Part shown: positions 26,051-34,312 of the stretch, one piece after another
How positions within the stretch are numbered: position 1 is the stretch's first letter
How the letters are laid out: the number at the start of each line of letters is the position of its first letter
Assembly (NCBI GenBank): GCA_964615905.1
Contig: CAZTUB010000019.1
Coordinates: 62,001 to 126,000 of the forward strand
Direction of reading: 5' to 3'
DNA from: DATLMR01 sp964615905
GTDB taxonomy: Bacteria > Acidobacteriota > Blastocatellia > UBA7656
Length of the DNA: 64,000 nt
Translations under genes and position numbers: made by a program
The notes under the pieces: model-generated
What the model was told of the DNA's origin: nothing
Databases searched by the model: none
What the model saw: the letters and a program-made list of their open reading frames with translations, nothing else

Positions 26051-28475
26051 CGGCAACGGTAAGCCAAAGAAGGTTGTCGGCAAGCCTTTTCGCAAGGTGG
26101 ACGCGCGAGCCAAGTGCACGGGGCAGACTCGGTTCGCCGACGACATAGTCCTGCCGCGAATGCTCTTTGCCAAGCTCCTGCGCAGCACGGTCCCGCACGC
26201 AACGATAAAGCGAATCGACGTGTCACGCGCGCTTGAGCTTCCCGGCGTGGTCGCGGTGATAACCGGCAAAGAACTCCCCATCCCCTACGGCATCCTGCCC
26301 GTCAGCCAGGACGAGCACGCGCTATGCATAGAGAAAGTGCGGTTCATAGGCGACCCGGTAGCAGCGGTTGCGGCGATTGATGAAGATACCGCTTTCGACG
26401 CTCTCGACCTGATCGAGGTCGAGTACGAGCGGCTCGACGCTGTCGCCACCATCGAAGAGGGGCTTTTTGTAGAAGAGCCGCGCATCCACGATTACGGCGA
26501 CCACGGCAACGTGCATAAGCAGGTTTCGCTCGAATTCGGCGATATGGATGAAGGTTTCTCGGAAGCCGATCTCATCCGCGAGGATATCTTTTTTTACCAG
26601 GGCAATACGCATCTTCCGCTCGAACAGCACGCCGCGCTCGCTCACTTCGACGCCGACGAGAAGTTGACGCTTTGGAGTTCGACCCAGACGCCGCATTACG
26701 TCCACCGCGCGCTGGCAAAGACGCTTGAGCTTCCCGCAAGCCATGTTCGCGTGATCGCCACGCCGAACGGCGGCGGCTTCGGCGGCAAAAGCGACCCTTT
26801 CAACCACGAGATAGCCGTCGCAAAACTGGCGATGATGACGGGCCGCCCCGTCAAGATCGCGCTCACGCGCGAAGAGGTCTTCTACTGCCACCGTGGTCGC
26901 CACCCCGTCTTGATGTGGGTCAAGACTGGCGTCAAAAAAGACGGCGCGATTACCGCAATGCATTTCCGGTCGTTTCTCGACGGCGGCGCATACGGCAGCT
27001 ACGGCGTCGCCTCGACTTTCTACACGGGCGCGCTACAGACCGTCACATATGATATACCGCGCTACAAGTTTGAAGGCGCGCGCGTCTTTACAAACAAGCC
27101 GCCCTGCGGCCCCAAGCGCGGCCACGGCACCCCGCAGCCACGGTTCGCGCTCGAAGTGCAGGTAGACAAGATAGCGGAACAACTCGGCCTCGACCCGGCC
27201 CAGATGCGCCGCGATCACCTTGTCCCTCCCCACACTGTGACCGCCAATTACTTGCGCGTCGGCAGCATGGGGCTCGGCCGCTGCATAGATAAAGTCGTCG
27301 AGGGCGCGGATTGGAAGAACAAGTTTGGCAAGCTCCCCTACGGCAAAGGCATCGGCATAGCTTGCGGGTCGTACCTTTCGGGCGCGGGCCTGCCTATCTA
27401 CTGGAACAGCATGCCGCACTCCGGCGTCCAGCTAAGGCTCGACCGCCAGGGCGGCGTCTGCGTGATGTGCGGCTCGACAGACATAGGCCAGGGGTCGGAT
27501 TCGATCCTTGCTTACATAGTCGCGGAAGTCCTGGGCATAGACCCGTTCGATATTCGCGTAGTCACAGCCGACACCGATTTGACGCCGGTCGATCTCGGCA
27601 GTTATTCGAGCCGCGTCACGCTCATGACTGGCAACGCGGCGCTCCAGGCGGCGGAGCGCGCGCGCGAGCTGCTGACGCTCGCGGTGGCCGAAAAGCTCTC
27701 CGCCCCGATTGAGAACATTTCATTCGCGGACCGGCGCGTCTTCGACGTCGAGAACCCGGAAGTCGGCATCACCTTTGCGGAAGCCGTTGTGCTGGCCGAG
27801 ACAAAATTCGGGACCATCGGCACGGTCGGGTCTTACACGCCGCCCGCTTCGCCGGGCAAGTTCAAAGGGGCGGGCGTGGGCCCTTCGCCCGCCTACAGTT
27901 ACTCTGCCGCCGTTGCCGAAGTCGATGTCGACCCGGAAACAGGCATCATCGTCGTCGAGCGCGTCTGGATGGCTCACGACGTGGGCCAGTCGATAAACCC
28001 TATGCTTGTGATGGGGCAGGTCGAAGGCAGCGTCTACATGGGGTTGGGCGAGGCGTTGATGGAAGAGATGGTCTACCGCGTGAACCGCAACGTCGTGCAC
28101 AAGTTCCCGTCGCTTCTCGAATACAAGAGCCCGACCACGCTTGAGATGTGCGACGTGAAGACCTACCTGATCGAAGACCCCGACCCGAACGGTCCGTTCG
28201 GCGCGAAAGAGGTAGGCCAGGGGCCGCTGTTGCCCATCCCCCCGGCGGTCGTGAACGCCGTCTATGACGCGGTGGGCGTGCGAGTCGATGAAGTGCCTGT
28301 CACGCCCGAAAAGGTGCTCGCGGCGTTAAAGGCAAAGGCTCAGGGCAAAGAGGCCCGCTTCGGCCCCGCGTCCGTCCCTGAGATCGAGTGGCCCGCCCCG
28401 CTCAAGGTCGTGCCGCCGTCGGAAGGCGGCGACGGTAAGGCGATGCCAAAGACGGCCGTTCACCTCAGAGAGTAA
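26037..28475 (+). CDS. hcrA: Molybdenum-binding catalytic subunit (HcrA-like)
   Basis: 812-residue large subunit of the xanthine-oxidase family, which binds molybdopterin cytosine dinucleotide. The hammerhead start (GKPFRKVDARAKCTGQTRF), the NGGGFGGKSDPF loop, and the catalytic glutamate region PFGAKEVGQGPLLPIPPA are all present. The order small-large-FAD subunit is that of hcrCAB in 4-hydroxybenzoyl-CoA reductase. That enzyme removes the phenolic hydroxyl of 4-hydroxybenzoyl-CoA; whether this one uses that or another aromatic or purine substrate is not decided by the sequence. No benzoyl-CoA pathway genes are nearby. Confidence 0.88.
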   Translation: MATNNGNGKPKKVVGKPFRKVDARAKCTGQTRFADDIVLPRMLFAKLLRSTVPHATIKRIDVSRALELPGVVAVITGKELPIPYGILPVSQDEHALCIEKVRFIGDPVAAVAAIDEDTAFDALDLIEVEYERLDAVATIEEGLFVEEPRIHDYGDHGNVHKQVSLEFGDMDEGFSEADLIREDIFFYQGNTHLPLEQHAALAHFDADEKLTLWSSTQTPHYVHRALAKTLELPASHVRVIATPNGGGFGGKSDPFNHEIAVAKLAMMTGRPVKIALTREEVFYCHRGRHPVLMWVKTGVKKDGAITAMHFRSFLDGGAYGSYGVASTFYTGALQTVTYDIPRYKFEGARVFTNKPPCGPKRGHGTPQPRFALEVQVDKIAEQLGLDPAQMRRDHLVPPHTVTANYLRVGSMGLGRCIDKVVEGADWKNKFGKLPYGKGIGIACGSYLSGAGLPIYWNSMPHSGVQLRLDRQGGVCVMCGSTDIGQGSDSILAYIVAEVLGIDPFDIRVVTADTDLTPVDLGSYSSRVTLMTGNAALQAAERARELLTLAVAEKLSAPIENISFADRRVFDVENPEVGITFAEAVVLAETKFGTIGTVGSYTPPASPGKFKGAGVGPSPAYSYSAAVAEVDVDPETGIIVVERVWMAHDVGQSINPMLVMGQVEGSVYMGLGEALMEEMVYRVNRNVVHKFPSLLEYKSPTTLEMCDVKTYLIEDPDPNGPFGAKEVGQGPLLPIPPAVVNAVYDAVGVRVDEVPVTPEKVLAALKAKAQGKEARFGPASVPEIEWPAPLKVVPPSEGGDGKAMPKTAVHLRE

Positions 28476-28501
28476 CGAGCAAGACGAGAGATTTAACCGT
28501 T

Positions 28502-29488
28502 ATGATGCGACTTCCAAGATTCGATTACTACGCCCCGAAAACGATTTCGGACGCGGTCAAGATCGCGGCCGACAACGGCCCTGACGCGATGTTTGTGGCG
28601 GGCGGCACAGACCTTTACCCTAACATGAAACGGAGGCAGCAAACCCCTAAGACCGTCGTCTCCGTGACCCGACTCGACGAGTTGAAACGTATTAGCGGCG
28701 ACCGCGCGGAAGGGTTAGTCATCGGCGCGTCGGTTTCGCTCACAGAACTTTGCAACAACCCCGTCATCGGGCGCGACTACGCGGTTGTGTCGGAGGCGGC
28801 GAAACTTATCTCGACGCCGCTTCTAAGAAACATGGGGACCATCGGCGGCAATCTCCTTTTGGATACTCGCTGCAACTATTACAACCAGAATTACGAGTGG
28901 CGAAAGGGAATCAACTTTTGCATGAAGAAGGACGGCCAAATTTGCTGGGTTGCTCCGAGCAGCCCCAAATGCTGGGCCGTACAGTCTTCGGACCTTGTAC
29001 CGGTGATGGTGGCGCTCGGCGCAAGCCTCAAGTTCGTCTCCGCGAGCGGCGAGCGTGTAGTCAAGGCCTCGGAGCTTTATAACAACGACGGGATAAACTA
29101 CCTGCACAAGCAGCCCGGCGAGCTGCTGACCGAGATCCACCTACCGCCTTTGAACGGGACCCGCGCGGTCTACAAGAAGCTGCGTCGGCGCGGCTCGTTC
29201 GACTTCCCGGTCCTGGGCGTTGCCGCCGCGCTCGACATTGCAGCCGACGGCACCGTAAAAGCCGCGCGGCTGATCCTCGGCGGAGTGGCCCCGGCTCCGA
29301 TTCAAGTCAGGGAAGCCGAGGAACTGTTGATCGGCCACCCGCTCGACCCTGAGCGTATACAGTCGGCGGCCGAGGCGGCCTATCTGAAAGCCCGCCCGCT
29401 CGACAACACAGACTTCTTGATGAACTGGCGCAAGCAGATGGCCCGTCCCTACGTGCTGCGCGCGCTCGAAGAGATACAAGGGAAGTAA
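28502..29488 (+). CDS. hcrB: FAD subunit with extra [4Fe-4S] loop (HcrB-like)
   Basis: 328-residue FAD-binding subunit. The FAD motifs are FVAGGTDLYPNMK and TPLLRNMGTIGGNLL. After LLLDTRC comes an insertion with NYYNQNYEWRK and four cysteines (DTRC, NFC, QIC, PKC) as in the beta subunit of 4-hydroxybenzoyl-CoA reductase, where such a loop binds an additional [4Fe-4S] cluster; ordinary xanthine dehydrogenases lack it. This is the strongest evidence for the Hcr-like identity. The stop codon TAA (29486-29488) lies inside the first heptamer of the repeat that follows. Confidence 0.9.
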   Translation: MMRLPRFDYYAPKTISDAVKIAADNGPDAMFVAGGTDLYPNMKRRQQTPKTVVSVTRLDELKRISGDRAEGLVIGASVSLTELCNNPVIGRDYAVVSEAAKLISTPLLRNMGTIGGNLLLDTRCNYYNQNYEWRKGINFCMKKDGQICWVAPSSPKCWAVQSSDLVPVMVALGASLKFVSASGERVVKASELYNNDGINYLHKQPGELLTEIHLPPLNGTRAVYKKLRRRGSFDFPVLGVAAALDIAADGTVKAARLILGGVAPAPIQVREAEELLIGHPLDPERIQSAAEAAYLKARPLDNTDFLMNWRKQMARPYVLRALEEIQGK

Positions 29489-29573
29489 ACAGTGACAAGT
29501 AACAAGTGACAAGAAAGAGCAGATCATGCGCGGTTTTCTCTTTCTTGTCACTTGTCACTGTTTACTTGTCACC
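29483..29573. repeat. Heptamer inverted-repeat element, copy 1
   Basis: The left arm from 29485 is four tandem heptamers: GTAAACA, GTGACAA, GTAACAA, GTGACAA, then G and AAAGAG. The right arm (29538-29567) is its inverse with one heptamer fewer. The loop holds GCGCGG. The paired arms can form a stem of about 30 bp with a seven-base bulge. The element sits between hcrB and a small zinc-ribbon gene and provides the hcrB stop codon. Confidence 0.85.
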
Positions 29574-29576
29574 CTT

Positions 29577-29780
29577 ATGAATAATGGCTGGTCACAGGCA
29601 ATCGTTCCCATTCTCCTGCTGGTCGCGGTCCTTTTTGGTCTGGCTATTCTGCTATTCATAGTCTTTTTTATTCGGGGCGACCAGCGAAATAAGCGGGCCT
29701 GCCCCCAATGCGCCGAACTGATCCAGGCCGACGCGAATATCTGCCGTTACTGCGGAGAAAAACTTACTCGCCAGGCTTGA
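29577..29780 (+). CDS. Small membrane zinc-ribbon protein
   Basis: 67-residue protein beginning at ATG 29577. One transmembrane helix (IVPILLLVAVLFGLAILLFIV) is followed by a basic stretch and a zinc ribbon with CPQCAEL and CRYCGEK. The ribbon probably faces the cytoplasm. The open frame continues upstream through the repeat element, but that extension is repeat translation and is rejected. The ribosome site is weak. It may be cotranscribed with hcrB; the function is unknown. Confidence 0.65.
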   Translation: MNNGWSQAIVPILLLVAVLFGLAILLFIVFFIRGDQRNKRACPQCAELIQADANICRYCGEKLTRQA

Positions 29781-29854
29781 TGTCTTCTCAAGTTACTGCT
29801 AGTGTGTGCGTGCTTTAAGCTACATTTACCCCAGTGGACAAGAGGAGAGATAAA

Positions 29855-30232
29855 ATGATCCGAAAACTTACCGGCCTATGTCTGTCGATCTTGATGGCGG
29901 GAGCTGCGTTTGCTGCCGATCATCACAGCAAAGAAGTGAAGCTGACGGGCTACCTGACTGACACTGCCTGCTCGGCTCGTTTTGCCAAAGCCGATGATCC
30001 TTCCTCGGCGATAAAAAATCACACAAAGAGCTGCGCCCTTATGCCCGGATGCGCGAAGAGCGGCTACTCGCTGCTGGCCGACGGCAAGTGGTACAAGTTT
30101 GACGACGACGGGAACCAGAAGGTCGCCGAGCTTATCAAAAACAGCAAGCGCGAGAAGGGGATCGCCGTTAACGTCGAAGGCACCGTCGAAGGCGACAAGC
30201 TCTCGATCAAGAAGATCAGCGAAGCCGAATAG
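29855..30232 (+). CDS. Small exported protein of unknown function
   Basis: 125-residue protein with a clear signal peptide (CLSILMAGAAFAADHHS). The mature part has three cysteines in DTACSARF and SCALMPGCAKSGY, a pattern seen in small acidobacterial exported proteins whose role is unknown, and a beta-rich C-terminus (VNVEGTVEGDKLSIKKI) that looks like an OB-type strand pair. ATG 29855 follows AGAGGAGAG; an in-frame ATG seven codons upstream lacks this. It stands alone, followed by a hairpin. Confidence 0.72.
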   Translation: MIRKLTGLCLSILMAGAAFAADHHSKEVKLTGYLTDTACSARFAKADDPSSAIKNHTKSCALMPGCAKSGYSLLADGKWYKFDDDGNQKVAELIKNSKREKGIAVNVEGTVEGDKLSIKKISEAE

Positions 30233-30254
30233 TCGGCAAACACCTGCCTGTAAT

Positions 30255-30298
30255 TGAAGAGCGGCCCTTTCGAGGCGCGGCCAACCGGTCGCTCTTCA
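30255..30298 (+). terminator. Hairpin after the small exported protein gene
   Basis: Twelve-base arms TGAAGAGCGGCC and GGTCGCTCTTCA pair with one G-U. The loop is 20 bases, itself GC-rich. It lies 23 bases after the stop, without a strong T-run. Confidence 0.5.
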
Positions 30299-30364
30299 GT
30301 CCTTCTCACCTACCGCGACAAGCCCTGCGTTTTCAGCCCAATTTATCAAACAGTCTAAAACGCG

Positions 30365-30370
30365 TATAAT
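30365..30370 (+). promoter_or_regulatory. Probable -10 element before the helix-hairpin-helix gene
   Basis: A perfect TATAAT, 61 bases before the GTG start. The base set 17 upstream (TTTATC) matches the -35 consensus poorly, so an activator or an extended -10 would be needed. Confidence 0.45.
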
Positions 30371-30430
30371 CGGCAAGGTGGATGAACTAGTTGACGCAAC
30401 CGATCTCTGTATTGGAAAGGACAACCAACA

Positions 30431-30961
30431 GTGCCAAAACTCTCAACGCTCCGACTTGTCGTCTCGCTGCTTGCCTGCGCGGCGATCTTTGCCGCTTGCA
30501 ACTCTGCGCGCGATAACGCCCAGACAAACAGCGCGCCTGCCGCAAGCTCTCCCAGTCCTGCTGCCGGTCAAGCAGGCTCCAACGCAGGTAAAGGGAAGCT
30601 CAATTTGAACACGGCCACGGAGAGTGAATTTCTCGCAGGGGTCCCTGGCCTAGGCACGCGGATGGCGCACGAGTTTGAAGAGTACAGACCCTACCGCAGC
30701 ATACAGCAGTTCCGCCGCGAGATGGCAAAATACGTGAGCGCGGAGCAGATTGCCGAGTATGAAAAGTATGTCTTTGTGCCGATAGCAATCAACGAAGCCG
30801 ACGCCGCGACGCTTCAACAGCTTCCCGGCGTCGAGCCGTTCGAGGCAGAGGCCATAATCGCCGGTCGCCCCTACGCTTCAGAAGGAGCGTTTATTGCCAA
30901 GGTCTCCCCGTTCCTTACCGAAGGAAACGTGACGGTAGCAAAGAGCTATTTGAGCAAATGA
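30431..30961 (+). CDS. Lipoprotein with two helix-hairpin-helix motifs (ComEA-like)
   Basis: 176-residue lipoprotein: signal with lipobox FAAC, then a Ser/Ala/Pro linker (about 25-55). The rest has LNLNTATESEFLAGVPGLG and, 65 residues later, INEADAATLQQLPGVEPFEA, two helix-hairpin-helix repeats as in ComEA, which binds DNA outside the membrane. A DNA-binding or competence role is possible but not shown. The start is GTG, after GGAAAGGA. It overlaps the next gene (ATGATGA), so they are translated together. Confidence 0.75.
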   Translation: MPKLSTLRLVVSLLACAAIFAACNSARDNAQTNSAPAASSPSPAAGQAGSNAGKGKLNLNTATESEFLAGVPGLGTRMAHEFEEYRPYRSIQQFRREMAKYVSAEQIAEYEKYVFVPIAINEADAATLQQLPGVEPFEAEAIIAGRPYASEGAFIAKVSPFLTEGNVTVAKSYLSK

Positions 30962-31404
30962 TGAGCCCGGACCGTATCCTGTCGCGGTTGCGCCGGTTTC
31001 TTCTGGCGCTTTCCGCGCTGCTTTGTGCGGGGACCATAGCCGAGCTATGGCTGACAGAGCATATGGAAACGGCTGTGCAGCTGATCCCTTTCGGCCTGTG
31101 CGGTTTGGGGTTCGCCGCCGCGTTGATCGTATTACTCAAGCCGCGACGAATCCCTATGTTAACCTTGCGCGTCATCATGGCTTTAGTAGCGGCGGGCGGC
31201 CTTTATGGGATTTACGAGCACATCGAAAACAACATCGGGTTCCAGCGAGAGATCAACCCGTCGGCTTCAACAGGTGACATAGTCTTTGCTTCTTTCCACG
31301 GCCCGAACCCTCTGCTTGCGCCGGGCATACTATTAGTGGCCGCGCTGCTCGCCCTGGCCGCGACTTATCATCACCCGGCACTTTTAAGGGAAGCGAAAAG
31401 CTGA
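30958..31404 (+). CDS. Four-helix membrane protein of unknown function
   Basis: 148-residue integral membrane protein with four predicted helices (FLLALSALLCAGTIAEL; LIPFGLCGLGFAAALIVLL; LRVIMALVAAGGLYGIY; PGILLVAALLALAATY). The loop GIYEHIENNIGFQREI before the last helix is polar. The start ATG overlaps the lipoprotein stop codon. I do not recognise the family; coupling to the helix-hairpin-helix protein suggests a joint envelope role. Confidence 0.65.
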   Translation: MMSPDRILSRLRRFLLALSALLCAGTIAELWLTEHMETAVQLIPFGLCGLGFAAALIVLLKPRRIPMLTLRVIMALVAAGGLYGIYEHIENNIGFQREINPSASTGDIVFASFHGPNPLLAPGILLVAALLALAATYHHPALLREAKS

Positions 31405-31415
31405 AGGGTAAGGTG

Positions 31416-34112
31416 TCAGGCGGTCTGTCCCACTTTCATGACGACGAGCGTGAGGTCGTCGTGTTGCTGCGTGTCGCGCGCCCAGTGGCGCACGGCTTCG
31501 ACTATCTTATCGGTCAGCTCCTGGGCCGAAAGCTCCGCCGACTGCGCCACGAGTTGCCGCAGGCGGTGTTCGCCAAACTCTTCGCCGTCCGTATTGATCG
31601 CTTCGGTTACGCCGTCCGTGTACGCGACAACAAGGTCGCCCGCGTCGAGCCGCACAACTTCCTGCTCATACGGGCAAGAATGAAACGCGCCGATGACCGT
31701 CCCGCCCGTCGTAAGCAAGCTTATTCCGTCATAGCTGATCGACGCCTCCATCCCTGTCACAAAACCGCGCGCGTCGCGAGCCGTTGTCGCGGCCTGGCTT
31801 CGCCCCTGGACCTTCCGTGCCGACTGCGCGCGCAGGAGTATGGGCGGGTTGTGACCCGCGTTCACATAAGTCAGCGTTGAAGTCTCCACGTCAAATTGAG
31901 CATAGAAGAATGTCGCATACGCGCTCACGTCCGTTGATACGTGGAGCAGCCTGTTCATCGAAGAGACAAGCTCCGTCAGGTTTCCGTTTACGGCAGGAGC
32001 CTGACTCCTGAGCGAAGCCTGCACTATCGACATCAGCAAAGCGGCCGATATGCCTTTGCCCGCGACATCGGCCACGGCTATGCCGACCTTGCCCCTGTCA
32101 AGCTCGATGAAGTCGTAGTAGTCGCCGCCCACGCCGCGCGCCGGGTGGCAGACGCCCGACAGCTCAAGCTGCCCTATCTGAGGCGTCTCCTGCGGGAATA
32201 GCCGCCGCTGCACGGCGGTCGCTATTTGAAGCTCGTGACGAAGCCGCTCCTCTTCGGCCACCTCCTGAACAAGCTGGGCGTTTTGAATAGCGAAGGCCGT
32301 CTGCCACGCGACGGCCATCAGCAGCTGCCGGTCTTCTCGCGAGAAGGGAAGGTCGCCCAGGCGCGGGCCGAGCGAGATTATCCCGATCAATCGGTCTTTC
32401 GTCGCTATCGGGAGCAGGAGCGCGGATTTGTACCGGTTGAGCGTCTTGCGTTCTTTTTCAGAGAGCTTGTTTACGGTCATGCCCTGCGAGGGTGACGACT
32501 GGCTCCCAGGGTTTATCGTGAGAGGCAGCGGAGATTGGGTGAGCCGCTCGACTATGTAACCGTTGTTCGGAAGAGAGAGCCTGTGGTCGGCTTGATCCGA
32601 AATAAGGCTGTCTTCCGACAGGTGCGAGGAGATGGCGCAGACATAATCGCCGCTGGCCGTGTCTTCGAGAAAGATCGTCACGTCTTCCGAGTGCAGCGCG
32701 TATTGAACTTTGGTTACGGCTATCCTGAGCAATTGATCGACCGACGTGACCGTGCGCATCTTTTGTCCAAGCTCCGACAGCAATTCCTGCGCGTCGTAGG
32801 CTTCGCGGAAGTAGCGCCGGTCTATTATCGGCATGACGCGCTGGTTGACGAAGGTCAGCAAGCCGATGGCCAGCGCCGTCGCCAGTATCGTGACGATTAT
32901 ATCTGCGCGGTTTCCGAGCGCGTCGATCCAGGCCATGCGGCTGCCCGTCAGGATAAAGCTCAACACGCCGAAGACAACCAGCGCCTGGATTATCACGAAC
33001 CCGCGCGACACCAGCAGGTATCGCACTCCCCGCCTGAGTATAAGCCGGACGGGGATAACCTGATGGCGTATGATCGCGTAAGCGAACGAGAGCGGAAAGA
33101 GCGGGAATGACAAAAGCGCGGTCACGCCTGCCCATCTGAGGAAGGTCGAATTCGTCTCATACGGGCCGGTCAAGAAAGCCAGCACCCCGACCAGAAACAT
33201 CGGCAAGAAGCCCGCGATGCTCCCTGCGACGACGATGCGCATCTTGCGGCGCGCTGGCCGCTTGGCCTGCCTGTAATTGACGAGCAGCGACAACAGCCCC
33301 GCGGCGATGTATAGCACGCCGAGAACGAACCCGAAGGCGGCGAGCGCCCCGAACGATTCGCGGAACCTGGCGTTCAACTGCGGCGATAACGCTTCCAGTA
33401 TGTTCACGACCGCAAGGAAAGGAAAAAGCGTCAGCAGGTGCGGCAGGTACAGATAGAACTCAAGTCTTGGGTAACGGCGCAACAGCGGCGACGGCTCCGG
33501 GAATATCAGGAAAAAGTGAAAGAAGATGGGCCAGAACATCAAAGCCGCGATGTGCGCCGCCACCATTGGCCAGACGACCCACTGGCTCAACCCGCCAAAG
33601 TTTGGAAACCACGCGGCGGTCGCCGCTATGAACATGCCGAACATCAGCGCGAGCAATACCGCTTGCTTGTCGTAGGGCTTGAGCAGAAAGACCGTGAACC
33701 CTGTGATAAGAAATATTCCGGTGATTATAATTCTGGCCGTATACAGCAGGCGCGAGCTTGGCGGTAAGGGGTTTGCCTGTAGGGTGATCTCCTGAAACTG
33801 GTTGCCCCGGCGAACGACCAGCGCATATCTGTCGCCAGGGCCTACTTCCTGAAGCTGTCTGATTAACTGCGTCGCGTCTTTGATCGGCTGGCCGTTGATA
33901 GCGACTATCTCGTCTCCTACTTTCATCTGTGCCGCGCTGGCCTCCGGCGAAACCGCGCGAACAATCAGACGATTATCGGCCTGCGCCGCAGTCCACCCCG
34001 GATCGCTCTGCATCGCAGGCGCGGTCATCGTGCGAACGATGTTCGTGCCGGTGAAGATGAACAGCAATGCGAAGATGATTCCAACTAGGACAAGCTGTAG
34101 TCGCCTGGTCAT
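31416..34112 (-). CDS. Membrane PDZ-GAF-SpoIIE (PP2C) phosphatase
   Basis: 898-residue membrane signalling protein. An N-terminal helix (LVLVGIIFALLFIFTGTN) is followed by an extracytoplasmic PDZ domain (about 45-115, VGDEIVAINGQPIKDA), about seven to eight further helices (125-425), a GAF domain (about 450-620), and a PP2C-type SpoIIE/RsbU domain (about 650-895) with GVGGDYYDFIEL, VADVAGKGISAALLMS and DDLTLVVMKV. Such phosphatases act on anti-sigma-factor antagonists. PDZ plus polytopic input is unusual and may sense envelope peptides. Its partner anti-sigma genes are not in this window. Confidence 0.9.
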   Translation of the reverse strand: MTRRLQLVLVGIIFALLFIFTGTNIVRTMTAPAMQSDPGWTAAQADNRLIVRAVSPEASAAQMKVGDEIVAINGQPIKDATQLIRQLQEVGPGDRYALVVRRGNQFQEITLQANPLPPSSRLLYTARIIITGIFLITGFTVFLLKPYDKQAVLLALMFGMFIAATAAWFPNFGGLSQWVVWPMVAAHIAALMFWPIFFHFFLIFPEPSPLLRRYPRLEFYLYLPHLLTLFPFLAVVNILEALSPQLNARFRESFGALAAFGFVLGVLYIAAGLLSLLVNYRQAKRPARRKMRIVVAGSIAGFLPMFLVGVLAFLTGPYETNSTFLRWAGVTALLSFPLFPLSFAYAIIRHQVIPVRLILRRGVRYLLVSRGFVIIQALVVFGVLSFILTGSRMAWIDALGNRADIIVTILATALAIGLLTFVNQRVMPIIDRRYFREAYDAQELLSELGQKMRTVTSVDQLLRIAVTKVQYALHSEDVTIFLEDTASGDYVCAISSHLSEDSLISDQADHRLSLPNNGYIVERLTQSPLPLTINPGSQSSPSQGMTVNKLSEKERKTLNRYKSALLLPIATKDRLIGIISLGPRLGDLPFSREDRQLLMAVAWQTAFAIQNAQLVQEVAEEERLRHELQIATAVQRRLFPQETPQIGQLELSGVCHPARGVGGDYYDFIELDRGKVGIAVADVAGKGISAALLMSIVQASLRSQAPAVNGNLTELVSSMNRLLHVSTDVSAYATFFYAQFDVETSTLTYVNAGHNPPILLRAQSARKVQGRSQAATTARDARGFVTGMEASISYDGISLLTTGGTVIGAFHSCPYEQEVVRLDAGDLVVAYTDGVTEAINTDGEEFGEHRLRQLVAQSAELSAQELTDKIVEAVRHWARDTQQHDDLTLVVMKVGQTA

Positions 34113-34242
34113 ATCCGAAGTCCTGAGAAAGCCAATATATCACAGTCGGCACGGGCAGGATAAACATTCACAGGCTTAGACCCGGCCACAGGTAAGTTGT
34201 ACGCGGATTCAAAACCGCAGGTTGCGCCCGGTCGCTACCTTT

Positions 34243-34272
34243 TTGCCAGCCCACGAGGGGTTGAGCTATAAT
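34243..34272 (+). promoter_or_regulatory. Strong sigma-70 promoter for the M24 peptidase gene
   Basis: TTGCCA (34243-34248) and a perfect TATAAT (34267-34272) are 18 bases apart. It lies 41 bases before the TTG start, with GGAGG at 34302. Confidence 0.8.
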
Positions 34273-34312
34273 CGGCTTTACAATCAACAGAGACTCATAG
34301 CGGAGGCAAACC

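Noticed and set aside
29526..29576. 17-residue N-terminal extension of the zinc-ribbon protein
   Set aside because: It is translation of the heptamer repeat's right arm; ATG 29577 begins the conserved part.
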